A DNA stretch of 64,000 nucleotides from the NCBI RefSeq assembly GCF_017431965.1, contig NZ_JAFRKB010000033.1:62001-126000 (forward strand), in the 5' to 3' direction. Below the pieces are notes generated by a model, which saw only the letters and a list, made by a program, of their open reading frames with translations, searched no databases and had not been told where the DNA came from. The stretch comes from Methanobrevibacter sp. Lineage in GTDB: Archaea; Methanobacteriota; Methanobacteria; Methanobacteriales; Methanobacteriaceae. Numbering within the stretch: position 1 is the stretch's first letter; each line of letters starts with the position of its first letter. The position numbers and the translations under genes are program-made. Below are positions 35,070-42,958 of the stretch, in pieces.

Positions 35070-36587
35070 ATGAACAGAAAATGCATAATTGCCATCATTG
35101 CAATACTTTTAATAATTTGTGCCTGTGCTTTTGCACTTACACATTTCTCAAATACTGGTTCTACATCCACAAGTATTGATGCAAACGCACTGGAAGACAG
35201 AGGAAACCTAGTTGTCGACGGGAAAACTTTAGACGAAAGCAAAGGATTATATCACACAGACAGTGCGGAAACCAATGCTATTTTAGTTAAAAACGGAGGA
35301 GTCCTGAAATTAGTCGACTCCCTTTTAAATAAAACAGGAGATACACAGACTTCAGGAGATGATGCTGACTTTTATGGTGTCAACTCAGCTATTTTAGTAA
35401 ATACCAACGGTACTCTGGATATTTCAAATGTTGAGATTATCACAAATTCCAAAGGCTCAAACGGAATTTTCGTAACCAATGCGGAAGCTTCAAGCAGTGG
35501 CTCTTCACAAGGCTCAGGAGACGGAGGCCAATCACCAGAAGCAACCGGAAATGGCGGAGCCGGACAAGGTTCAGGAGACGGAGGCCAACCACCTGAAATG
35601 CCTGAAGGTTCAGGTGAAGGAGGACAACCTTCTGGCGGCAGCGACGGAGGACCTGGCGAAACAACAGTCGAAGGCACAACCCAAGCAAACATCAACAACG
35701 TGAAAATCACCACCCACTCAGACAAGTCAAGAGGGCTTGATGCAACATACAACGGTATAATCAATGCAGTTAATGTAATCATCAATACTGACGGTCAAAG
35801 CTGTGCGGCTCTTGCAACAGATCGTGGAGAAGGTCAGGTGCATGTCAAAAACTCAGAAATCAACACTGGAGTAAGTAAAGATTCAGGAAGAGGCTCACCT
35901 TTAATCTATTCAACAGGAAACATCACCTGTGAAAATACTAAAGGAACTTCATATGTATCCCAAATAGCATGTATTGAAGGTAAAAACTCAATTGAATTAA
36001 AAGATTGTGACCTGACAGGTTATGCGGAAGGTAACAGAAAAGATGGGGATGCTTACGTTGATTTGGGCGGAATATTCATCTACCAAAGCATGAGCGGTGA
36101 TGCAGACGTTGGAACATCCCATTTCACAGCGGAAAATACCAAATTAGCAATAGCTGAAGACTCTTCAGTTTACAAAGAGGCTCCAATGTTTCATGTAACA
36201 AACACTGCTTGTGTAATTGACCTGGAAAATACCGAGTTAAGCTTCGGCAGCGGATTATTTTTAGAAATTGCCGGTCAAAACCAATGGGGAACTCAGGGTT
36301 CCAATGGAGGAACAGCTGAAGTAAACACAAATAATGAAAAAATAGAAGGAAACGTAATTGTTGATTCAATAAGTTCTTTAACTTGGATTATGAAAAATAC
36401 TGAGTTTAAAGGAGCAATCAACTCCACAGGAAACACAACCGTTAATGTGGCTGAAGGATCAACCTGGACCCTAACTGGTGACAGTTCCGTTTCTGCTTTG
36501 GAAGTTTCCGGAAATATTGACTACGGTTCATACACCTTAACCGTAAACGGTCAAAAATATACAAGTTCAAATCCTTTTAAAGGGTAA
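35070..36587 (+). CDS. Secreted beta-helix-like protein with a Gly/Pro/Ser-rich insert
   Basis: A 505-residue protein. The signal or anchor is KCIIAIIAILLIICACAFAL. The rest has stacked short strands typical of parallel beta-helices (NAILVKNGGVLKLVDSLLNK, SAILVNTNGTLDISNVEI, GIINAVNVIINTDGQS), resembling bacterial surface proteins with repeated ILVxNGG turns. Residues 140-200 form a low-complexity insert with repeats of GSGDGGQ(P/S)PE. The C-terminal part ends TVNVAEGSTWTLTGDSSVSA and NGQKYTSSNPF without a membrane anchor. GC content is visibly higher than in its neighbours. Likely an extracellular surface protein; specific role unknown. Confidence 0.75.
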   Translation: MNRKCIIAIIAILLIICACAFALTHFSNTGSTSTSIDANALEDRGNLVVDGKTLDESKGLYHTDSAETNAILVKNGGVLKLVDSLLNKTGDTQTSGDDADFYGVNSAILVNTNGTLDISNVEIITNSKGSNGIFVTNAEASSSGSSQGSGDGGQSPEATGNGGAGQGSGDGGQPPEMPEGSGEGGQPSGGSDGGPGETTVEGTTQANINNVKITTHSDKSRGLDATYNGIINAVNVIINTDGQSCAALATDRGEGQVHVKNSEINTGVSKDSGRGSPLIYSTGNITCENTKGTSYVSQIACIEGKNSIELKDCDLTGYAEGNRKDGDAYVDLGGIFIYQSMSGDADVGTSHFTAENTKLAIAEDSSVYKEAPMFHVTNTACVIDLENTELSFGSGLFLEIAGQNQWGTQGSNGGTAEVNTNNEKIEGNVIVDSISSLTWIMKNTEFKGAINSTGNTTVNVAEGSTWTLTGDSSVSALEVSGNIDYGSYTLTVNGQKYTSSNPFKG

Positions 36588-36596
36588 AATTATTTT

Positions 36597-36630
36597 TAAG
36601 AGGATAATACCTCTTAATTATTTTATTTAA
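36597..36630 (+). terminator. Hairpin terminator after the secreted beta-helix gene
   Basis: TAAGAGG-ataata-CCTCTTA at 36597-36616 is followed by ATTATTTTATTT. It starts nine bases after the stop codon. The stem is seven pairs and the T-tract is interrupted, so confidence is moderate. Confidence 0.45.
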
Positions 36631-36643
36631 TTAAAAATAGCAT

Positions 36644-37030
36644 TTAATGGATTCTAATAATATTATCAACTTTATCAAAATCGCTATCAAAACTAATTAT
36701 TTCATTAATACCATATTTTTTCATTATAGCAACATACATTGCATCAAAAAATGAAAGTGTTGAATCATATTTGACAAACTCACTCATTGCATCACCATAA
36801 CAATTTGTATCTTCAATAACCTGAAAAAAATTTGGAATGCTTCTATAAATTTCCAAAATTTCTTTTGTTTCAAGTTTATTCTTTAATACAGTAATTGTTT
36901 CTGCAATGACTAAACTAGATATCACCAATTCATGATTTTTAATATTTTTATAAACTTCTAAAGCTTGTGGATGCCAATAATCATTGGAAACGAATAATGC
37001 TACAACAAAAGTAGTATCCAAAAAATACAT
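36644..37030 (-). CDS. PIN-domain ribonuclease, VapC-type toxin
   Basis: A 128-residue PIN protein. The four acidic positions are visible: D5 in MYFLDTTFVVALF, E44 in SLVIAETITVL, D96 in LSFFDAMYVAIM and D116/D119 in IISFDSDFDKVD. VapC toxins cut tRNA or rRNA when freed from antitoxin. It starts three bases after the small gene at 37034-37219, which is the likely antitoxin. Target unknown. Confidence 0.85.
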   Translation of the reverse strand: MYFLDTTFVVALFVSNDYWHPQALEVYKNIKNHELVISSLVIAETITVLKNKLETKEILEIYRSIPNFFQVIEDTNCYGDAMSEFVKYDSTLSFFDAMYVAIMKKYGINEIISFDSDFDKVDNIIRIH

Positions 37031-37033
37031 TGA

Positions 37034-37219
37034 TTATGCACCCCCATTTTTAAATTCATGCTTCAATTTTACGCAATTGATTTTATTCTTTGCTTTAAAT
37101 TTCCCTACAAAATCATCCAAATCAATATTTTTTTGTGGTGTTGCTTTAGGATACATATTATGCTTCCTTAAATTATTAGGTGAAATTACTTTAATTTTTT
37201 TATAATTAAAACTATTCAT
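37034..37219 (-). CDS. Small antitoxin-like protein with a truncated AbrB domain
   Basis: A 61-residue protein with a strong GGTGGTAAT ribosome site before its ATG. Its C-terminal half (LDDFVGKFKAKNKINCVKLK, then HEFKNGG) matches the tail of the AbrB-type protein at 37274-37513 (LDDMVGRYSASENIDSVKLK, then QDFKNN). The N-terminus VISPNNLRKHN only partly matches the AbrB core VIPAEIRKEFN and lacks the first strands. The tail is likely the part that wraps the PIN toxin encoded three bases downstream; DNA binding may be lost. Confidence 0.65.
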   Translation of the reverse strand: MNSFNYKKIKVISPNNLRKHNMYPKATPQKNIDLDDFVGKFKAKNKINCVKLKHEFKNGGA

Positions 37220-37273
37220 ATTACCACCTAACTTTATATTATATTCCTAACTATTTAAATATTTCCTAACAAT

Positions 37274-37513
37274 TTACAGCCTATTATTTTTAAAATCCTG
37301 TTTTAATTTAACAGAATCGATATTTTCGCTAGCAGAATATCTTCCAACCATATCATCCAATGACAGTTCCTTTATAAATTCCAATTCAACTTTTCCATTT
37401 TCATTTATATTCCACTCTATTTTATAGGATTTATCTAAATTAAATTCCTTGCGAATTTCAGCAGGTATAACTGTTTGGAATTTATCATAAATACTTGTTA
37501 CACTAACCATCAA
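37274..37513 (-). CDS. AbrB/SpoVT-type antitoxin
   Basis: A 79-residue protein. The N-terminal AbrB/MazE DNA-binding hairpin is seen in VTSIYDKFQTVIPAEIRKEF, followed by YKIEWNINENGKVELEFI. The C-terminal tail (LDDMVGRYSASENIDSVKLK) is shared with the adjacent 61-residue protein. AAGTGATTTG precedes the ATG. It is 54 bases upstream of the PIN operon on the same strand and may repress all three genes and also bind the PIN toxin. Confidence 0.8.
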   Translation of the reverse strand: MMVSVTSIYDKFQTVIPAEIRKEFNLDKSYKIEWNINENGKVELEFIKELSLDDMVGRYSASENIDSVKLKQDFKNNRL

Positions 37514-37677
37514 ATCACTTCCTAACTATAATTTAATTTCATAACTTTATATAAATATTTATATCAAATTATAATTTTGATAAACACTATCAATTACATT
37601 TAAAAATTATAGCTAATCCTGAATGATTAAAAAAAAGTAGTACAATAATTTTTTGTTAAAAAAAAGAAAAGAAAGTA

Positions 37678-38193
37678 TTAACAGTCGAAACCTGCTTCAT
37701 ATACTTCTTTTAACAGTTCCGGTTGGGATTTAGCATCACCTATAACAGTGAAAACAGCCTTTTCAGTCGGGTTTTTTGAAAAGCTGATGAAATCCCTGAT
37801 TCCAGTCAATGCATTGCCGTTTGAAGATCCTGCTGCTGTTATGATATAGTAATCCTTATCTTCCAAGTGGTTAAATATAGGATAACATCTGTCAAAGAAC
37901 CTTTTCAGTGTGCCGCACATGGAATAGTAATAGATTGGGGTTGCATATACGATTACATCCGCTTCCATCATCTTGTCAAGGACTTCAGCCAGACCATCTT
38001 CCTGGAAACATTTCATTTCAGGAGTTTTGCACCTCATGCACGCCTTGCATGCGTGGAATCTGATTTCTTCCAAGTTATACTTGACAGCAGCATTATCTGC
38101 ATCAAGGGCACCCCTTACAAATTCATCGCATAAAGTGTCTGAATTTCCACCGATTCTCGGTGAAGAACTAATTACAATAACCTTTTTACTCAT
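37678..38193 (-). CDS. NADPH-dependent FMN reductase-like iron-sulfur flavoprotein
   Basis: About 171 residues from the ATG at 38191-38193, which overlaps the stop of the flavodoxin gene (GATGAGTAA). FMN-binding starts VIVISSSPRIGGNSDTLC; C-A-C-M-R-C in HACKACMRCKTPEMKCFQ suggests an Fe-S site as in methanogen iron-sulfur flavoproteins; VIVYATPIYYYSMCGTLKRF is the second flavin loop. The upstream ATG at 38221 would add ten residues inside the preceding gene. Probably a redox partner of the flavodoxin encoded just upstream. Physiological substrate unknown. Confidence 0.83.
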   Translation of the reverse strand: MSKKVIVISSSPRIGGNSDTLCDEFVRGALDADNAAVKYNLEEIRFHACKACMRCKTPEMKCFQEDGLAEVLDKMMEADVIVYATPIYYYSMCGTLKRFFDRCYPIFNHLEDKDYYIITAAGSSNGNALTGIRDFISFSKNPTEKAVFTVIGDAKSQPELLKEVYEAGFDC

Positions 38194-38650
38194 CTTCAAT
38201 CCATCCTTTTGCTTTTGATACATCGCCCATGAATCTCATACCTTTTGAAAAATTGAGTTCAGGATATGCTGCCTGCAAATCGCTTACGCATTTGTCAATT
38301 CCGGATCCCCCAGAAGTGCAGAATGCCTTAATTGTTTTTCCGCTTAAATCAACGCTTTCTATGAACGTATTGATTATTGTAGGTGCGGTATACCACCATA
38401 CCGGAAAACCGATTACAACAGTATCATAACCTGAAACATCACAGGATTCTTTGATTGGAGGTCTGAACTCCTTGTCGTTCATTTCAATTGTTGATCTTGA
38501 ATCCTTATTTGTCCAATCAAGGTCTTCAGGAGTGTAAATCTCTTCAGGCACAATTTCAAAAATATCATAATCATTTTCGCTAGCTATCTTTTCGGCGACG
38601 CTTTTAGTTACACCGCTAGCTGAGAAATAAGCTACTAAAACATCACTCAT
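38186..38650 (-). CDS. Flavodoxin
   Basis: A 154-residue flavodoxin-fold protein. VAYFSASGVTKSVAEKIASE near residue 6 is the FMN phosphate loop; VVIGFPVWWYTAPTIINTFI supplies the ring-stacking Trp/Tyr. This subtype (flavodoxin_4-like) is often a stand-alone electron carrier. It is translationally coupled, with an 8-base overlap, to the iron-sulfur flavoprotein downstream. Confidence 0.88.
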   Translation of the reverse strand: MSDVLVAYFSASGVTKSVAEKIASENDYDIFEIVPEEIYTPEDLDWTNKDSRSTIEMNDKEFRPPIKESCDVSGYDTVVIGFPVWWYTAPTIINTFIESVDLSGKTIKAFCTSGGSGIDKCVSDLQAAYPELNFSKGMRFMGDVSKAKGWIEDE

Positions 38651-38745
38651 TTTATCACCTATTTTAAAGTTAAGACATTATCATATATAAAATTGTTTAT
38701 ACATGCAACAATCCCCATATAAAAAAAATAAAAAATAATTATCAA

Positions 38746-39111
38746 CTATGCAGTTGATAATAATGTTTCAATTGAAGGAATTCCATAATTATTAGCAATG
38801 TTTTGTTTAATACTAACATCTTGTTCCAATTTATTATCTACAAAAGTGAAATTTATCTCAAGTTTGATTAAATCATCGTTAACACTAATAGACATATTAA
38901 TATCCGGAGATACTAAAAATTTCTTATCGATACCTAAAATCTTTGAAGCACTAATCATTTCTATTGCAACAGGACAATAATTTTCATCAAAATCTAAAAT
39001 AATACCCTTGCATATTTCAATAGATTTCAAATATTTAAAATCATTCTTAATAGTCAAATCAACTAAATCATATTCATAATCATATATATAATTTAATTTA
39101 AAAGCTTGCAT
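38746..39111 (-). CDS. DUF2283 family protein
   Basis: A 121-residue protein with the DUF2283 core YDYEYDLVDLTIK...GIILDFDENYCPVAIEMISASKI, extended by about 60 residues that end NNYGIPSIETLLS. DUF2283 proteins are often partners of DUF4258 proteins, in a toxin-antitoxin-like arrangement; consistent with this, its ATG overlaps by one base (TAATG) the stop of the DUF4258-like gene at 39111-39428. A partial paralogue is at 51714-52079. A 10-bp inverted repeat (38738-38761) spans its stop codon. Confidence 0.78.
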   Translation of the reverse strand: MQAFKLNYIYDYEYDLVDLTIKNDFKYLKSIEICKGIILDFDENYCPVAIEMISASKILGIDKKFLVSPDINMSISVNDDLIKLEINFTFVDNKLEQDVSIKQNIANNYGIPSIETLLSTA

Positions 39112-39428
39112 TAATGTTGCCTCCTCTTTTCATTTTTAGGTATTACTGTCATTATACAAATCTCATCAGAATTAATTATATCCACAACAATATATAAATC
39201 ATCATTATTATTAAACTCATAAATTAATTCAAATCTATTATAATAACCTAACGTTTTCTGAATACCTACAGGAATTTCATTTAATAATTTTTCGTCAACT
39301 ACACCTTGATTAATATCCCTTTGATATGATTTTCTTAAATAATGTTTAGAATATTTTATCCCATATGGATTATTCCGAACATGAAATAAAACTTCTTGCA
39401 GATAATTAATATTAAAATCTAATCTAAT
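39111..39428 (-). CDS. DUF4258-like protein (possible toxin) without a standard start codon
   Basis: The open frame bounded by a TAA at 39435-39437 encodes about 105 residues: LDFNINYLQEVLFHVRNNPY, then GIKYSKHYLRKSYQRDINQG, and near the end IVVDIINSDEICIMTVIP. The KHYLRK...DINQGVV and late TVIP strand fit DUF4258/RelE-like folds. No in-frame ATG, GTG or TTG lies near the 5' end. An AAGGGGGA ribosome-site-like run is followed by ATTAGATTAGATTTT; the repeated ATTAG may mark a mutation that destroyed the start, or ATT may be used. It ends in TAATG overlap with DUF2283. Confidence 0.65.
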   Translation of the reverse strand: MRLDFNINYLQEVLFHVRNNPYGIKYSKHYLRKSYQRDINQGVVDEKLLNEIPVGIQKTLGYYNRFELIYEFNNNDDLYIVVDIINSDEICIMTVIPKNEKRRQH

Positions 39429-39646
39429 TCCCCCTTAAATTAATTATAGTTCACTAAAAAAGTTTATAAAATCAAATAAATAAATTTAACTAATTTAAAA
39501 ACGAAATATTGTAATTTAAATGCAATATTTTATAATTAAATCAATTTTATAAAGTCAAATCAATTTTAATATTTCCTCAATTAAAACAAATAATATATAC
39601 AAACAAAAACAAAATATAAAACAGTATAAATTAATGAGGTAAAAAA

Positions 39647-40411
39647 ATGTCAAAACCCGTTGTTGCAATAACAAGACCTCAAGATAGAGCTAAAAAAGCT
39701 TGTGAAATTGTAGAAAAGTTAAGTGGGGTACCAGTGCTCGCACCAACTCTTGATTTAAAGCCGGTTAACACTGAATCATTAAGGGAATTGGTGGAAAGAA
39801 AAGATGAACTTGATTGGATTATATTTACATCCCCAACAACAATAGTTTCACTGAATAAGTTTTATCCGGATTTTATAAAAACTTTAGACTGCAAATTGGC
39901 AGTTATTGGAAATAAAACCGGGAAACTGGCTGAAAAGCAAGGATTGACTGTTGATTTGATGCCTGAAGATTTCACAGCAGAGGGCCTTATTGAAGAATTT
40001 GAAAAAAGAGGCATTACCAATCAAACAATAGGCATTCCAAGAACCGCTTCTGCAAGACCTGTTTTACCTGAAAGCCTAGAAAAACTCGGAAACAAGGTAA
40101 TTTTAGCTGAAGCATACAAATCACTCTTTCCAATGGACGATACAAAAGTTAAGGAATTAATAACTAAAATCAAAAACAAGGAAATTGATGCAATAACTTT
40201 TACAAGCCCACTTACTGTTGAAAACTTCTTCACAATAGCTGAAGACAAACAGGAAATAGCTGAAATGTTGAATGAAAACTTGTTGACAGTTTCAATCGGC
40301 CCTATCACTGCAAAGGTTTTAGACAAATACAACGTTGATTACATTTACCCAGATACATATACGGTTCCAGACATGATGGAACTATTATTTGAAACATTGA
40401 ATAGGTGTTAG
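39647..40411 (+). CDS. hemD: Uroporphyrinogen-III synthase
   Basis: A 254-residue HemD-type protein that closes hydroxymethylbilane to uroporphyrinogen III for cobamide and F430 synthesis. Low-similarity family, recognised by VAITRPQDRAKKACEIVEKL, WIIFTSPTTIVSLNKF, AVIGNKTGKLAEKQG, and in the second half AITFTSPLTVENFF and SIGPITAKVLDKYNV. AATGAGGT precedes the ATG. One base separates its stop from the SRP19 start. CobA (15006) and HemB (57438) are elsewhere in the window. Confidence 0.9.
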   Translation: MSKPVVAITRPQDRAKKACEIVEKLSGVPVLAPTLDLKPVNTESLRELVERKDELDWIIFTSPTTIVSLNKFYPDFIKTLDCKLAVIGNKTGKLAEKQGLTVDLMPEDFTAEGLIEEFEKRGITNQTIGIPRTASARPVLPESLEKLGNKVILAEAYKSLFPMDDTKVKELITKIKNKEIDAITFTSPLTVENFFTIAEDKQEIAEMLNENLLTVSIGPITAKVLDKYNVDYIYPDTYTVPDMMELLFETLNRC

Positions 40412-40412
40412 A

Positions 40413-40682
40413 ATGATTACTATTTGGCCACAATATTTAAATAAAAATTTAAGTCTTTCCGAAGGCCGTAAAATCTCACTGGAGGATGCTGTTAAAGATC
40501 CAACCATAAATGACATTGAAAAAGCCCTAAAAAGACTTGGATTACAGTATAACGTGCAAAAAGAGTTTTCATATCCTGGAAAATGGTATGAAAAATCCGG
40601 AAGAGTTTTAGTGGAATGGGATAAGACCAAATTAGAGCTTATCCGTGAAATCAGTTTAAAGATAAAAGAATTCAAGAAATGA
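40413..40682 (+). CDS. srp19: Signal recognition particle 19 kDa protein
   Basis: An 89-residue archaeal SRP19, which binds 7S RNA and helps SRP54 assemble for membrane targeting. Signature: TIWPQYLNKNLSLSEGRKIS at the N-terminus, then RLGLQYNVQKEFSYPGKWYE and GRVLVEW. Follows hemD by one base and overlaps the DHH-family gene by four (ATGA), so the three are one transcript. Confidence 0.95.
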   Translation: MITIWPQYLNKNLSLSEGRKISLEDAVKDPTINDIEKALKRLGLQYNVQKEFSYPGKWYEKSGRVLVEWDKTKLELIREISLKIKEFKK

Positions 40683-42094
40683 TTACTATGGAAATGCCAC
40701 AACTAATGAGCCAGCAATACCATCAGGCAAGAGAAATCATTGAGCAGTCAGAAGACATTAAAATCTACTCACATATCGATTGTGATGGTATCTGTTCAGG
40801 CGCAATATTATCAACCATCCTTGACAGACAAAATAAACCCCATGACATTGAATTCGTTAATTTAGATGTCTTGGACGATATAGAACTTGACCATGAGCTT
40901 ACAATATTTTCAGATTTGGGTTCAGGCCAGAGAATTGACACAAAAGCAAAAGACTCACAAAAAATTATAATCCTTGACCACCACCCTCCCTTAAGAGACA
41001 TCGATTATAAAAATGACAAGAATTACACTTACCTCGAAATTAATCCTTTGCATCATGGAATTGACGGGTCATATTACGTTTGCGGTGGAGGATTATGTTA
41101 TTTTCTTGCAAAGGAATTTGGATACACTGACTTAAGCTGGATTGGAGTCCTGTCCGCTATTGGAGATATGCAAAATACAAAATCCGGGCATTTTGAAGGT
41201 TTGAATGAAATAATTCAGCAGGATGCAATTGATGAAGGATATCTTGAAGTGACCAAAAATGACATTAACATTTATGGGCGCAACACCAGACCATTATTTG
41301 TTGCGCTTTCATATTTCAGTGATGTGAAATTGCCGATTACCAACAATACTACCGAAACAATGGCCGTTTTGGAAGAACTTGGTATTGATGAAAAACACAA
41401 CAGGAAAACACTGAATGAACTAAGCATGCCAGAAAAGGCAAAATTATACCAAAAGCTCGTTGAGATGATTTCAAAGGTTGTTCCGGGAAAATATGTTAAG
41501 TATATTCCTCAGCTCATCATAGGAGATTCATATACCTTCTTAAAAGAGGATGAAGACAGTTTCCTAAGAGACGGATCTGAATTTTCAACTGCAATGAACG
41601 CCTGCGGAAGAAATCATGAAGAGAAAGTTGCGATGGAAGTTTTAAAGGGTGATAGAATCGAAGCTCTTGACGAACTTGAAGCAATCAGTAAAACTCATCG
41701 CTATAATTTAGCTACCTCAATATCCAGCGTTGCTGAAAATGATGAAACCAACATAATAGAATTGGAAAACCTCCAATACTTTGATGGCACAGGTATTAAA
41801 CCTGAAATTGTTGGAACCGTGACTGGAATGATTCTAGGATATTGCAATTGGAAAAAGCCGATTATTGGATTTACTCAAACGGATGAAAATGGCCTTAAAG
41901 TTTCTCTTAGATGCTCTAGATTACTTTCATATGACGGAATTCATTTTGGAAATATTATTCGTGAAATTTCATCTGAAGTTGGAGGAACTGGCGGAGGACA
42001 TGCGATGGCATGTGGTGCATACATTCCAACCGATAAAAAAGATGAGTTTATAGAATTATTTAATGAACGTTTAAACGGCAAAATTACAAACTAA
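40679..42094 (+). CDS. DHH-family exonuclease, archaeal RecJ-like
   Basis: A 471-residue DHH/DHHA1 protein. Motifs: KIYSHIDCDGICSGAILS (motif I), LTIFSDLGSGQ, KIIILDHHPPLRDID (DHH, motif III), and the C-terminal DHHA1 glycine motif GGTGGGHAMACGA. Archaeal RecJ-like proteins include the GINS-associated nuclease GAN and the tRNA/RNA exonucleases; which this is cannot be told by eye. Start overlaps the SRP19 stop. Confidence 0.88.
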   Translation: MITMEMPQLMSQQYHQAREIIEQSEDIKIYSHIDCDGICSGAILSTILDRQNKPHDIEFVNLDVLDDIELDHELTIFSDLGSGQRIDTKAKDSQKIIILDHHPPLRDIDYKNDKNYTYLEINPLHHGIDGSYYVCGGGLCYFLAKEFGYTDLSWIGVLSAIGDMQNTKSGHFEGLNEIIQQDAIDEGYLEVTKNDINIYGRNTRPLFVALSYFSDVKLPITNNTTETMAVLEELGIDEKHNRKTLNELSMPEKAKLYQKLVEMISKVVPGKYVKYIPQLIIGDSYTFLKEDEDSFLRDGSEFSTAMNACGRNHEEKVAMEVLKGDRIEALDELEAISKTHRYNLATSISSVAENDETNIIELENLQYFDGTGIKPEIVGTVTGMILGYCNWKKPIIGFTQTDENGLKVSLRCSRLLSYDGIHFGNIIREISSEVGGTGGGHAMACGAYIPTDKKDEFIELFNERLNGKITN

Positions 42095-42145
42095 TTTATA
42101 TAATATAAAACAAATAAATAATAAATTAAGTTAAGTTATAGGGGA

Positions 42146-42958
42146 ATGAACTATATGAAAACTTTTAAAAAAAGAGGTGCTCTTACACATTTTCAAATTT
42201 TAAGTGAAATTTCAAAACAAGACCCTCATCTCAAACAAAAAGATTTGGCTAAAAGTTTAGGGATTACAATACAGGCTGTTTCAGAAAATATTAAAACATT
42301 AATCGAATTAGGTTATATTACATCAAAAGATGGTAGATCACCTTATAAAATTACCCAAGCAGGTATCGATAAAGTAAAAAGAGATGCTATAAGCTTAAGA
42401 AAATATACTGATTCTGTTCTAGAAACCATGAATCATTATAAAACCATCTGGCCCGCAATTGCTAAGGAAGACTTAAAGCAAGACGATATTGTTGGACTTT
42501 ACATGGACAATGGAGTTTTATATGCTCACAAAAAAGAAGAAAATGCAACCGGCGTTGTCATGGAAGATGCTGAAGAAGGTAGAGATGTGGCATTAACTAA
42601 TCTTACAGGCATTATTGACATGAGCGTTGGTGAAGTAACAGTCATTATTGTTCCAACAATTAAAGACGGCGGTTCTAAAGCTTGTGATTTAGAATTAATT
42701 AAGACAATTTTTGAAAATGGTACAAACAGCGGTGCTAAAATCGATAAAGTTGCTGTTGCAGGTACTGTTGCACGTGCTATTACAGGCATTCTCGATATAG
42801 ATATTGACATTGAATTTGCAGCCCCTCATGCAACTGCAAATGCCGCTCGTAAAGGATTAAATGTTATTGCAATATGTGTTGGAGATATGAGCAAAGCATT
42901 CATCCGTGAGCTTGAAAATGAAAAAATCAAATTCAATATAATTGATGGTGGAAAATAA
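42146..42958 (+). CDS. Winged-helix transcriptional regulator with conserved methanogen C-terminal domain
   Basis: A 270-residue protein. Residues 1 to about 80 are a MarR/ArsR-like winged helix (FQILSEISKQDPHLKQKDLA, KSLGITIQAVSENIKTLIEL). The remaining roughly 190 residues form a conserved domain in methanogens (GVVMEDAEEGRDVALTNLTG, VGEVTVIIVPTIKDGGSKAC, FAAPHATANAARKGLNVIAI) that looks ligand-binding. Regulon unknown. Two start codons are possible, ATG at 42146 or 42155; the weak AGGGGA ribosome site fits the second at a spacing of ten. Confidence 0.8.
   Translation: MNYMKTFKKRGALTHFQILSEISKQDPHLKQKDLAKSLGITIQAVSENIKTLIELGYITSKDGRSPYKITQAGIDKVKRDAISLRKYTDSVLETMNHYKTIWPAIAKEDLKQDDIVGLYMDNGVLYAHKKEENATGVVMEDAEEGRDVALTNLTGIIDMSVGEVTVIIVPTIKDGGSKACDLELIKTIFENGTNSGAKIDKVAVAGTVARAITGILDIDIDIEFAAPHATANAARKGLNVIAICVGDMSKAFIRELENEKIKFNIIDGGK

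Noticed and set aside
35372-35785. Antisense Pro-rich open frames inside the secreted beta-helix gene
   Set aside because: These mirror the Gly/Pro-rich insert of the real gene, which has signal peptide and regular beta-helix pattern.
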